A stretch of DNA of 34,831 nucleotides, taken from NCBI GenBank assembly GCA_017397305.1, contig JAFQJB010000002.1, positions 1 through 34,831 of the forward strand. The letters are read 5' to 3'. The position numbers and the translations under genes are program-made. The stretch comes from Clostridia bacterium (GTDB lineage Bacteria; Bacillota; Clostridia; Christensenellales; Borkfalkiaceae). A model generated the notes under the pieces. It ran no database searches. It saw only the letters and a list, made by a program, of their open reading frames with translations, and was not told the DNA's origin. Shown one piece after another: positions 24,982-32,867 of the stretch (position 1 is its first letter; every line of letters begins with the position of its first letter).

Positions 24982-25097
24982 TCACGAGGGAAACTGCGCA
25001 TACGCGCAGGACTATGTCCGTCAAGGGAAGTCCGTCAAAGGCGAACGAACCCGCGGGCTTCTCATCAACCCGTGGTGAAATATAAAACAAAAAAAGT

Positions 25098-25177
25098 CCC
25101 ACGGGGAAGCATCTCCACTATCGTTACGATGGCAGAGCCGAACGATTTGCATTCGCAAATGTTCACTTCATCCCGTG
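25098..25177. repeat. 80-bp palindromic intergenic repeat, copy 2
   Basis: Exact second copy, same orientation, ending 11 bases before the tRNA-Glu terminator stem. Here the terminal inverted repeat is longer (tcccacggg versus cccgtggga). It looks like a REP- or MITE-type non-autonomous element; no coding capacity is seen. Confidence 0.85.
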
Positions 25178-25188
25178 GGATAACAAAC

Positions 25189-25217
25189 AAAAAAGACAGG
25201 AAAAACCTGTCTTTTTT
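25189..25217 (-). terminator. Terminator of tRNA-Glu
   Basis: The stem aaaaaagacagg/cctgtctttttt has loop aaaaa. On the minus strand it lies four bases past the tRNA 3' end. Confidence 0.8.
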
Positions 25218-25220
25218 GTT

Positions 25221-25295
25221 TGGCACCCCCACGGGGAATCGAACCCCGGATTCAGCCGTGAGAGGGCTGCGTCTTAACCGCTTGACCATGAGGGC
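25221..25295 (-). tRNA. tRNA-Glu (anticodon CTC)
   Basis: A 75-nt cloverleaf on the minus strand: acceptor GCCCTCA/TGGGGGT, D arm GTC...GAC, anticodon stem CAGCC/GGCTG with loop CTCTCAC (anticodon CTC, codon GAG), and T arm CGGGG-TTCGATT-CCCCG. The genomically encoded CCA is present. The first pair is a G-U wobble and T5 pairs with G. Confidence 0.95.
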
Positions 25296-25302
25296 ACGTC
25301 GA

Positions 25303-25540
25303 AACAAACTCTGCTTGTCCGCACTTTTGTATAAACAAAAGTTCTTGACTGCTCCGTTGTTTCTCCTTTTTCGAAAAAATTTCTTCGCAATTTTTTCGAG
25401 ATTTGCAAAAATTGTTAGCACAATTTTTTAAGGGTTTATGAACAAACTCCGCTTGTCCGCACTTTTGTATGAACAAAAGTCCTTGACTGCTCCGTTGTTT
25501 TTACTTCTTTGCAAAAAGTTCTTCGATACTTTTTGCGAGG
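25303..25540. repeat. 138-bp tandem duplication with covarying hairpins, 5' of tRNA-Glu
   Basis: Segment 25303-25362 recurs at 25441-25500 (57 of 60 bases identical). Each holds the hairpin acttttgt/acaaaagt. After each comes a second hairpin with the same loop core TCTTCG but different arms: cgaaaaaatt/aattttttcg (25372-25398) and gcaaaaagt/actttttgc (25511-25536). On the minus strand the unit lies immediately upstream of tRNA-Glu. Confidence 0.75.
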
Positions 25541-25615
25541 AGTTCATAACTTGTTTAAGCGTTAATTATTCTAGCACAATAATTTGCAATTTGCAAACGA
25601 TTGAGAGTGGTTTTT

Positions 25616-25768
25616 AAAAAAAGACCTGCATTGGCCGACGGAAAAGAAAAATAATAACCCGTTTTGTTAACAGGCGAATGCCTAGCGTATTGCGTCTGCA
25701 TCTCTTTATTAGCGACCGGAATATACGTCGGTCAAGAGCACCGCTCTTCAATACAAAGCGTCGGCTTT
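25616..25768 (-). ncRNA. Branched structured RNA candidate
   Basis: On the minus strand the ends pair (gccgacg at 25765-25759 with cgtcggc at 25640-25634) and enclose hairpins agagc/gctct (25747-25735), gaccg/cggtc (25733-25714), taataa/ttatta (25711-25706 with 25657-25652) and cctgtt/aacggg near 25674-25658. A 7-base U-run follows (25622-25616), and TAATAT (25779-25774) could be its -10. No protein frame fits. I do not recognise the family; 6S, SRP and RNase P signatures are not seen. The strand is inferred. The rest of the 630-base gap between tRNA-Glu and comEC holds the tandem repeat and the comEC promoter; I see nothing in 25541-25615. Confidence 0.45.
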
Positions 25769-25864
25769 CTTTTATATTATCTGTGGATTTTTTTTACTTT
25801 TCCTATCGCACCATGAAGGCTATATTAATTTTAGCAAAATAGCATATAAAATGCAACGATAAGA

Positions 25865-25893
25865 TTGACATTTTTTGGCATTTATCATAAAAT
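25865..25893 (+). promoter_or_regulatory. Promoter of comEC
   Basis: Consensus TTGACA (25865-25870), a 17-base spacer, then TAAAAT (25888-25893). Confidence 0.75.
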
Positions 25894-25925
25894 TTTATTG
25901 ATAAGTTACACATAAGGGAAAAGTT

Positions 25926-28061
25926 ATGCAAAAGATAGTCAACTTTAGACTGATTTTATTTTTAGCGATAAGTCTTTGTCTAGGCATTGCCACGGCATAC
26001 TTTTTTCTCGTTAAAAATCTATTTTTTGCAATAACTATCCCTGCGCTTTTTGTCGCTTGCCTTATGTTTTTTGCACTATACAAAAAGAGTGCTAAGGGTG
26101 GGCGATTTATTTTTTGTGCGGTATTTATTTTTGTTTTTCTTGTGGGTGCGCTTAACTTTGACGTAAAAATTTCCTCGTACAAAAAAGCCGACCTTGACAA
26201 CCACTACTATTCGGTAACCGCAAAGGTAGACTCGGTTAAAAAGACCGAATACGGCAGTTACGCCGTTCTATCAAAGGCGCACGTTAAAGGCAACGTGGAA
26301 AAGGACTTGCGTTATAAAATTGCGCTATACGTGTACGGCGAAAATAGTTTGGACGTAGGGGATATAGTGAGTTTTAACGCGCTATTACTTGACAAAGACG
26401 TAACTTACGAAGGGCGGTTTTCTAGTTACGACGTGGAGCGCAAAATAAAGTATACCGCCACCTTAGACGCAAGCGAAGTTGGACTTAAAGGCAAAGACCT
26501 CAACCTTTTTGAAAAGGTTAGACTTGCTATTCGAAAAACCTTAAGCGAGGGACTAGGGGAAGAAGAATTCGGCACGGCTTACGCCATGATGACGGGTGAG
26601 GACGAGTACATTGCACCCGAAACCTTATCGTCGTTTAGAAGTGCGGGTGTTGCGCACATCTTTGCGGTGTCGGGACTTCACGTCGGCTTTATTGCTACGG
26701 CACTTAATTTTATCTTTACAAAACTAAAATTAAAACGGCTATTAAAGGCGGTAATAATAACCCTAATTTTGATATTTTACTCTGGGGTGTGTGGGTTTTC
26801 CGCCTCGTCGGTTAGGGCAACCATAATGTCCGCCGTCCTTTTGTTCTCGGCGGTAAAAGGGCACAAGTACGATAAATACGTTTCTATTTCCTTATCGTGC
26901 ATATTAGTGCTGATGATATCACCAATAGAACTATTTTGCGCAGGATTTCAACTATCCTTTTCCATTGTTTTTGGCATGTTTTTGCTATCCAGACCTACAA
27001 GCAAACTCTTTAAGTTTTTACCGCATAAAATAGCAAGTTCTTTGGGTGCGGTAATATCGGCACAACTGACCGCTATCCCAATATCCCTTGCCTTGTTCGA
27101 TGAATTTTCCACTATTGCCGTTATAGTCAATCTTTTATTTATCCCAGTGGTTGGCGTTATATTTATTGCACTATTCGTTTGCACCATAATAGGCGGGCTG
27201 TTCGGTATAGAAGCGGTCACCTTGTTCTTGCCAGGGCTTGCACTCCGCCTTATTAATTACTGCGTAAACGCATTCGATTTTAAGACGTTTATGGTGGGCG
27301 GTCTAACTATGGGCGGATTCATCGTCTTTTATTATATGGCGATGGTGATTATAAGTGGTTTTATAAGGTGTAAAAAGTGCCTTAAAATCATTCTATCGGT
27401 TGGTTGCATTACTATTTTCGGGATAGGCTCTGCATTTACAACAATAAAGGACGTTAGGTCGGTTAAAGCGTACGTAGTGGGCGATACAACCATTTGCGCA
27501 ACGCTCGTTGAAAATAGGGGCGACACCGCCCTTATCGTAAGTGGTGCCGACTATAACTTTTCCACCTCAAGATTAAAAAGACTTCAAAGCAAAGTAAAGG
27601 ACGGCTGTATCGAAAGGGTGTTTATAATGGCGGACGGAATCAATCCCAACAAGTTTATAAGCACCATGCTCGGCGTTTTTACCTTTGACACAATCTACTA
27701 TTTTGGTGAAAGCGACCTTCAAAAAGAGATTTCGTTTGAAAAATCTTTCCCTCACCTTACCCTAAAATCTATAAAAGAGGGCAATGCGGTTGAACTTGGT
27801 GAAGGCAAAGCCTACTACTCATTAGACGGCAACCTTATTACCATACAAAGTCAAAGGTATAAGGTTGGTATTTTTGCGTGTTTTGGCGGGGATAAGGTGG
27901 AGTATGCAAGCGCGGTTGCTGACTACGATTTATTGATTGCGGAAGACATGGCACCCAGCATTTTTGCACTCTATAAACCTAAGCAAGAAATAGCCTACAC
28001 CTTAAAAACGGGGTATAAGAACGCACAAACGGGCGGAACAGTGCAGTTTTTGCTTGCATAA
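25926..28061 (+). CDS. comEC: ComEC/Rec2-family DNA uptake channel
   Basis: A 711-residue protein. Two hydrophobic segments at the N-terminus are followed by an OB-fold-like region (about 85-175), then the competence membrane domain with the signature HIFAVSGLHVG near residue 245 and about eight further helices. The C-terminal 170 residues correspond to the beta-lactamase-like domain (DTALIVSGADYNFSTSRL onward) but show no HxHxDH metal motif, so that domain is probably inactive. ComEC is the inner-membrane pore for single-stranded DNA in natural transformation. No other com gene is in the window. AAGGGA precedes the ATG. Confidence 0.9.
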   Translation: MQKIVNFRLILFLAISLCLGIATAYFFLVKNLFFAITIPALFVACLMFFALYKKSAKGGRFIFCAVFIFVFLVGALNFDVKISSYKKADLDNHYYSVTAKVDSVKKTEYGSYAVLSKAHVKGNVEKDLRYKIALYVYGENSLDVGDIVSFNALLLDKDVTYEGRFSSYDVERKIKYTATLDASEVGLKGKDLNLFEKVRLAIRKTLSEGLGEEEFGTAYAMMTGEDEYIAPETLSSFRSAGVAHIFAVSGLHVGFIATALNFIFTKLKLKRLLKAVIITLILIFYSGVCGFSASSVRATIMSAVLLFSAVKGHKYDKYVSISLSCILVLMISPIELFCAGFQLSFSIVFGMFLLSRPTSKLFKFLPHKIASSLGAVISAQLTAIPISLALFDEFSTIAVIVNLLFIPVVGVIFIALFVCTIIGGLFGIEAVTLFLPGLALRLINYCVNAFDFKTFMVGGLTMGGFIVFYYMAMVIISGFIRCKKCLKIILSVGCITIFGIGSAFTTIKDVRSVKAYVVGDTTICATLVENRGDTALIVSGADYNFSTSRLKRLQSKVKDGCIERVFIMADGINPNKFISTMLGVFTFDTIYYFGESDLQKEISFEKSFPHLTLKSIKEGNAVELGEGKAYYSLDGNLITIQSQRYKVGIFACFGGDKVEYASAVADYDLLIAEDMAPSIFALYKPKQEIAYTLKTGYKNAQTGGTVQFLLA

Positions 28062-28085
28062 TCAACAAAAATAGATTTAGATTGG

Positions 28086-28114
28086 TTGCAAATTATATAA
28101 AAAGATGTTAAAAT
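28086..28114 (+). promoter_or_regulatory. Promoter of the holA-cdaA operon
   Basis: TTGCAA (28086-28091), a 17-base spacer, then TAAAAT (28109-28114), between comEC and holA. Confidence 0.6.
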
Positions 28115-28133
28115 AACTAGAAGGGTGATAGTT

Positions 28134-29099
28134 GTGAAATATATAGAGTTTAAAAATCAATTCCAAGACGGGCAAAGTTTCCCCGTATATATCTTTGAGG
28201 GTGAAGATGCGTTTTTCCGTCAAAGAGGACTTGAACTGATTAAAAAAAGATATCTTTCCGAGCCCGAACTTAACCTCACTAACTTTGACGGCGAGCCTTC
28301 GGTATCCGACCTCATCGCATCGCTTAACGGCTATCCGTTTATGAGCGAAAAAAGGGTTACCGTGGTTAAGGAGTTTTACCCAAAACAAAACTATTTTAAG
28401 AGCGGACTTAAAGATTATTTGGACGCACCGTCAAACACGGCGATTTTGGTTATCTTAAACCAAAACAAAAGCGACGCGTTCAAAAAGTTCGACAAGGTTT
28501 GCGTGGTCGACTGCTCTAAAGCCGATGCGAGTATTCTTTCGCGTTGGGTTAAAGGGGAGTGTACAAGAAATAACGTCACTATCGATAGCCAAACGGCAAG
28601 GCTTTTAAGCGAATACTGTCTTTCGGATATGACGAGGATAGAAAAGGAAACGGAAAAGCTTGTTTCATACGCAGGTTCTGGCGGTGTTATAGATAAGAAC
28701 GTGCTCGACCAAATGGTTGTTCGTGATGTGGAGTATCAAATTTACAATATGACCGAATATATCGCCAAAAAGAAGGTTGACCTTGCCCTTGCGGTTGTGA
28801 CCGATATGTTGTCTAAGGGTGAACCGGCACAAAAAATTCTTGTTTCGGTGTATAACTATTTTAGAAGATTGTTACTCGTTGCAATAAGCGACAAGACGGT
28901 AGACGAATACGTTACCTTGCTCGGTATAAAAGATTTTGCGGTAAGAAAGGCAAAAGAGCAGGCAAAAATGTTCACAAAGCGCTCGCTAAAAAGAGCGGTA
29001 GATATGTTGACCGATTTCGACTATAAAATCAAGTCGGGGTTGATTGACGTAAGTGATGCAATGTGGCTTTCACTTTTTAAGATAATGATAGAAAGTTAG
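28134..29099 (+). CDS. holA: DNA polymerase III delta subunit
   Basis: A 321-residue protein. The N-terminal segment SFPVYIFEGEDAFFRQRGLE is the degenerate P-loop region typical of HolA, followed by FDGEPSVSDLIASLNGYPF and later the delta-specific helical collar (FAVRKAKEQAKMFTKRSLKR). Delta opens the beta clamp within the clamp loader. GTG 28134 is chosen because AAGGG lies eight bases before it and gives the usual MKYIEFK start; a GTG at 28125 overlaps the binding site. In many Firmicutes rpsT follows holA; here cdaA does. Confidence 0.9.
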   Translation: MKYIEFKNQFQDGQSFPVYIFEGEDAFFRQRGLELIKKRYLSEPELNLTNFDGEPSVSDLIASLNGYPFMSEKRVTVVKEFYPKQNYFKSGLKDYLDAPSNTAILVILNQNKSDAFKKFDKVCVVDCSKADASILSRWVKGECTRNNVTIDSQTARLLSEYCLSDMTRIEKETEKLVSYAGSGGVIDKNVLDQMVVRDVEYQIYNMTEYIAKKKVDLALAVVTDMLSKGEPAQKILVSVYNYFRRLLLVAISDKTVDEYVTLLGIKDFAVRKAKEQAKMFTKRSLKRAVDMLTDFDYKIKSGLIDVSDAMWLSLFKIMIES

Positions 29100-29109
29100 G
29101 TGGTGTAAT

Positions 29110-29940
29110 ATGGGTTTGATTGAAAGAATTCCTATAATATGGCAAAGATTTATATCTAGTCCGGAATATACGATTTCCATATCGGTAAGCATTTTGGCTT
29201 TTACCGTGCTTTACTACTATATGATAAAATTCCTAGCCGACAACGATTCGGGCGCACTTACCGCCTTGTTCGTTATCGTAATGCTGGTATCAGCGGGAAT
29301 TTTGACATTCTTTGGTAAGATTAACACCGCCATTTACTTGCTTATTCCCGCAATCTTCTTGATTGCAATTATGGTGCTGTATTCGACAGAAATAAAACGC
29401 GTTATTTGGTCAAGAAAGAACAGCAAAATGGTGGACGTTCGTAACGCGGGTACGTCTTACGATGAAGAGAACATCCAAAAGTGTGTAAACGAAATTATTA
29501 AGGCACTTCAAAACATGTCTAAAAACGACGTGGGTGCAATCTTGGTGCTCTCCAACGGCAACGTTCCCAATCAAATTTTGGATAGTGGTGTTAAACTCGA
29601 TAGCGACATTTCAAGTCAACTTATCGAAAGCGTGTTCTTCCCCAAGACTCCGCTTCACGACGGCGCTATGATTATAAACGGAACAAAAATCGTTGCGGCA
29701 GGTTGTTTTTTACCCCTTTCACAAAAGGTAGATAATATCCCCAAAGACCTTGGAACAAGGCATAGGGCGGGGCTCGGCGTTACCGAAACAATTGACGTTA
29801 TGTCCATTATCGTTTCTGAAGAAACGGGTATTATTTCAATCGCAAAGGCTGGCAGAATTACAAGATATGCCGATTACGAAACCTTAAAGAGAACGCTTGC
29901 TAACTATTATTGGCAAGAATTAGAGAGTGGGAGGAGATAA
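29110..29940 (+). CDS. cdaA: Diadenylate cyclase CdaA
   Basis: A 276-residue protein. Three membrane helices (about 21-40, 48-68, 72-92) precede the DAC domain, with the nucleotide motifs TPLHDGAMII and LGTRHRAGLG intact. It makes c-di-AMP from two ATP; c-di-AMP controls potassium and osmolyte transport and cell-wall homeostasis. The usual partner CdaR (YbbR repeats), which normally follows it, is absent from the window, as is glmM. Instead a 48-residue membrane peptide starts two bases after its stop. It is co-transcribed with holA upstream. Confidence 0.93.
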   Translation: MGLIERIPIIWQRFISSPEYTISISVSILAFTVLYYYMIKFLADNDSGALTALFVIVMLVSAGILTFFGKINTAIYLLIPAIFLIAIMVLYSTEIKRVIWSRKNSKMVDVRNAGTSYDEENIQKCVNEIIKALQNMSKNDVGAILVLSNGNVPNQILDSGVKLDSDISSQLIESVFFPKTPLHDGAMIINGTKIVAAGCFLPLSQKVDNIPKDLGTRHRAGLGVTETIDVMSIIVSEETGIISIAKAGRITRYADYETLKRTLANYYWQELESGRR

Positions 29941-29942
29941 AA

Positions 29943-30089
29943 ATGGAAAACAAAAATTTTGATTATCAACCTCAAAACGTAGAAGAAAGAAGCAGAGCTA
30001 AAGGCTTTTGGAAACACTTTGGCTTTGTCGTGCTTGCACTTGCTCTCGCCGTTGTTACGGTGGTTATACTAAACTTAAATATTGAATAG
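29943..30089 (+). CDS. 48-residue single-pass membrane peptide
   Basis: Starts at ATG 29943 with GGGAGGAG upstream, two bases after the cdaA stop, and ends at TAG 30087-30089, seven bases before the next gene. The first half is polar (MENKNFDYQPQNVEERSRAK); residues about 26-44 form one hydrophobic helix (FVVLALALAVVTVVIL), ending NLNIE. The perfect binding site and snug fit in the operon make it a real gene. I do not recognise a family. Its place suggests, without proof, a membrane partner of CdaA. Confidence 0.75.
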   Translation: MENKNFDYQPQNVEERSRAKGFWKHFGFVVLALALAVVTVVILNLNIE

Positions 30090-30096
30090 GTAGGAT

Positions 30097-31326
30097 ATGA
30101 AACAGACAGGATTAAAAGCGACAAACATTTTGCTACCAAACGTCCAAGATTACTCGGCTTGGGCTTGCATTGCTTGTGACCAGTTTACAAGCGAAATGGA
30201 TTATTGGGATAACTTAAAGGCTTTCGTTGGTGACAAAAAGAGCACCTTAAATCTCACCCTTCCCGAAATTTATCTTGAAGATAGGGTTGACGAGCGAATT
30301 GCAAAAATTAACCAAAACATAAAAGAATATTTAGACGGCGGAGTTTTCAAAACCTTAAAACAAGGCTTTGTTTTAACCATTAGAAGCACGCCCTTCGTTA
30401 AAAAAAGAATAGGGCTTATCGGCGCGGTTGACCTAGAACAATACGAATACTCTAAAAATAGCGACGCGTTGATTAGGGCGACCGAGGGAACTATTGAAGA
30501 GAGAATTCCCCCAAGACTTAAGATTAGAAAGAACGCGGATATGGAATTTCCGCACGTTATGGTGCTTTTTGACGACGAAAAGAGGGAGATTACCGAACCG
30601 CTCTACGAAAAAAGAGAAAGTTTAGAAAAACTTTACGATTTCGAACTTAATATGGGTGGCGGTCATATCGAGGGCTATTTTGTTCCCGCTGAAAATATCG
30701 AGCAAAAGTTTTCGGCACTATTAGATAGTGATAGGCTTATTTCAAAGTATGGCAGGGAAGATAAGTTTGCCTTTGCGGTTGGTGACGGAAACCACTCGCT
30801 CGCAACGGCAAAGACGCACTGGAATAACGTTAAAAAGACGCTCACTACCGAAGAAATGGAAAACCACCCCGCAAGATTTGCGCTCGTAGAGTTTGTTAAC
30901 GTTTACGATGAAGGCATTTATTTTGAGCCTATATATAGATACGTTTACGGCATAGATAAGCAAAAATTCTTGAAAGAATTTGCAAGCGTTGACGGCGGAA
31001 TTATGCAAGTTTATTGCGACGGCAATACCGAAGTTAGAAAGGGCAAAAACACCCTTCCCGACGGTATCCGTGCGGTTGACGGGTTTATTAAAGATTACAT
31101 CCAAACAAACGGCGGTGCAGTCGATTATATACACGGCGAAGCAAACCTTAAAAAGCTTGTGGATGATAACGGCAGTGCCGTGGGTATCTTGTTCGAAAAG
31201 CTCGACAAGGGCGATTTGTTTAAGTACGTGTCACAAAACGGAGCCTTCCCGCGAAAGACTTTTTCTATGGGCGAAGGTGTGGAAAAAAGATATTATCTTG
31301 AAGGGAGAAGAATAACCAATGATTAA
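30097..31326 (+). CDS. DUF1015 family protein
   Basis: A 409-residue protein. It begins with the family's typical ATNILLPNVQDYSAWACIACDQFTS and carries the conserved FAVGDGNHSLATAKTHW. The GDGNHS motif resembles the ParB/sulfiredoxin-like nucleotide site, so an ATP- or ADP-linked activity is plausible. In many Clostridia relatives lie near serine synthesis genes; here the aspartate kinase start overlaps its last eight bases, which again hints at amino-acid metabolism. It is cytoplasmic, with no membrane segment. Exact function unknown. Confidence 0.85.
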   Translation: MKQTGLKATNILLPNVQDYSAWACIACDQFTSEMDYWDNLKAFVGDKKSTLNLTLPEIYLEDRVDERIAKINQNIKEYLDGGVFKTLKQGFVLTIRSTPFVKKRIGLIGAVDLEQYEYSKNSDALIRATEGTIEERIPPRLKIRKNADMEFPHVMVLFDDEKREITEPLYEKRESLEKLYDFELNMGGGHIEGYFVPAENIEQKFSALLDSDRLISKYGREDKFAFAVGDGNHSLATAKTHWNNVKKTLTTEEMENHPARFALVEFVNVYDEGIYFEPIYRYVYGIDKQKFLKEFASVDGGIMQVYCDGNTEVRKGKNTLPDGIRAVDGFIKDYIQTNGGAVDYIHGEANLKKLVDDNGSAVGILFEKLDKGDLFKYVSQNGAFPRKTFSMGEGVEKRYYLEGRRITND

Positions 31327-32632
31327 AGTTTGTAAGTTTGGCGGAACTTCAATGGCAGACGCCAATTCAATAAGGCAAGTAAAGGCAATAATCGACGCGG
31401 ATAAGGATAGAAAATATATCGTTGTTTCCGCACCGGGCAAAAGGTTTAAGGACGATATCAAAATCACCGATATGCTTTATCGTTGCTATAACGACGTTAA
31501 GATAACGGGTTCTTGCAAAGTTCACTTTGATATTATCCGCAAAAGATTTATCGACATCGTTAAAGATTTAGGATTGGACCTTGATATTGAAAGTGTTCTC
31601 GATAAAACCGAAGAACAAATCAATAACAGCACTTCACCCGACTTTGCGGCATCTCGCGGGGAATATTTGAGTGCTTATATTACCGCGGCTTTCCTCGGCT
31701 TTGAGTTTGTTGACGCGGCTGAAATCGTTAGATTCGATAGCCACGGCAAACTTAACCAAGACTATACCGACGACAAGGTTTCCAATAGGCTTAACGGCGT
31801 GGAATACGCAGTTATCCCCGGTTTTTACGGCAAAAACTTCCAAGGCGAAATCAAAACTTTCAGCCGTGGTGGAAGCGATATAACAGGTTCTATCGTGGCT
31901 AGGGGCACAAAAGCCGACCTATACGAGAACTGGACGGACGTTAGCGGATTTTTGGTGTGTGACCCAAGAATCGTCGATAACCCCAAAGTTATCAAACAAA
32001 TTACCTATAAGGAAGTTAGGGAACTTTCATACATGGGCGCTTCAGTTTTACACGCAGAGGCAATCAGTCCCGTTATGAAGAGAAGAATTCCAATCAACAT
32101 TAAAAACACCTTCCGTCCCGAAGATAAGGGAACAATGATTGTCCCCAACGACCAATACGTAAACGACGATAGCGTTATCACTGGTATTGCTGGTAAAAAG
32201 AACTTCACCGTTCTTCTTATCGAAAAATCTATGATGAACGCAGAAGTTGGTTTTATCCGTCGCGTGCTTTCGGTTGTTGAACATTACGGCTTGTGCGTTG
32301 AACACTTGCCCTCTGGTATAGATACCCTTTCAATTATTTTGGAAAGCGAACAACTCTCTAACGGTGTGCTTAACGATTTGGTCAGCGAAATTAGAGAAAA
32401 CGTTAACCCCGACTTTGTTCACGTTATCGAAAATATCTCGCTTATCGCAACCGTTGGTCACGGTATGGCAAGACGTCCTGGTACCGCAGCAACCTTGTTT
32501 ACCGCACTTGCAAACGCAAATATCAACATTAGAATGATTGACCAAGGTTCAAGCGAACTTAACATCATCATCGGTGTTGCTAATACCGACTACGAAAAGT
32601 GTATCAAAGCAATTTACGACGCGTTTAATTAA
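31319..32632 (+). CDS. Aspartate kinase
   Basis: A 437-residue protein. The kinase domain begins VCKFGGTSMADANSI and contains the substrate and ATP loops FSRGGSDITGS and YENWTDVSG. Two ACT-like regions follow (about 300-437), including GFIRRVLSVVEHYGL and the C-terminal ATLFTALANANINIRMI. It makes aspartyl phosphate, the first step to lysine, threonine and methionine. The ACT pair implies feedback control by an end product. ATG 31319 overlaps the DUF1015 stop by eight bases, with GGGAG upstream. No lysine riboswitch or other leader is possible within the overlap, so control is at operon or enzyme level. Confidence 0.93.
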   Translation: MIKVCKFGGTSMADANSIRQVKAIIDADKDRKYIVVSAPGKRFKDDIKITDMLYRCYNDVKITGSCKVHFDIIRKRFIDIVKDLGLDLDIESVLDKTEEQINNSTSPDFAASRGEYLSAYITAAFLGFEFVDAAEIVRFDSHGKLNQDYTDDKVSNRLNGVEYAVIPGFYGKNFQGEIKTFSRGGSDITGSIVARGTKADLYENWTDVSGFLVCDPRIVDNPKVIKQITYKEVRELSYMGASVLHAEAISPVMKRRIPINIKNTFRPEDKGTMIVPNDQYVNDDSVITGIAGKKNFTVLLIEKSMMNAEVGFIRRVLSVVEHYGLCVEHLPSGIDTLSIILESEQLSNGVLNDLVSEIRENVNPDFVHVIENISLIATVGHGMARRPGTAATLFTALANANINIRMIDQGSSELNIIIGVANTDYEKCIKAIYDAFN

Positions 32633-32643
32633 AAAACTAAAAT

Positions 32644-32671
32644 CCCTCGCTTGATTTAAGCGGGGGTTTTT
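32644..32671 (+). terminator. Terminator after aspartate kinase
   Basis: The stem ccctcgctt/aagcggggg (one T-G pair) is followed by five Ts. Confidence 0.8.
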
Positions 32672-32741
32672 CTATTTTAAAAAAAGTCTAAAAGTGCAAA
32701 ATTTTGCCGTGATTTTATAAACCTCTTAAGTGTAAAAGTTG

Positions 32742-32774
32742 TATAATAATAGTAGACGAATTTTACGTAAAATT
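32742..32774 (+). promoter_or_regulatory. Possible second promoter with 16-bp perfect palindrome
   Basis: TATAAT (32742-32747) has no clear -35. It is followed by the perfect palindrome aattttacgtaaaatt (32759-32774). At about +5 to +20 of a start from that box, this would be a classic repressor site. Confidence 0.4.
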
Positions 32775-32809
32775 TAGTCGAAAATGCATAAAATATTATC
32801 GCAAATTCC

Positions 32810-32838
32810 TTGACGGTTTTTAACGTTTTAGTTAATAT
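32810..32838 (+). promoter_or_regulatory. Promoter of malic enzyme
   Basis: TTGACG (32810-32815), a 17-base spacer, then TAATAT (32833-32838). AGAGGTGG precedes the ATG. Confidence 0.6.
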
Positions 32839-32867
32839 TATTAAGGCTTATAATTTAGAGGTGGAAA

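Noticed and set aside
24902..25177. CRISPR array
   Set aside because: There are only two copies, each 80 bp and internally palindromic, with a single spacer-like gap and no cas genes.
24859..25431. 190-codon plus-strand frame across the repeats and tRNA-Glu
   Set aside because: It runs through both 80-bp repeats, a terminator and the antisense of a tRNA; there is no ribosome binding site and no family.
25616..25768. 6S RNA or SRP RNA
   Set aside because: The 5' arm holds two independent strong hairpins instead of the 6S open bubble, and the SRP GGAAGCAG-type core is absent.
31200..31330. Lysine riboswitch before aspartate kinase
   Set aside because: The start codon lies inside the DUF1015 gene, leaving no leader.
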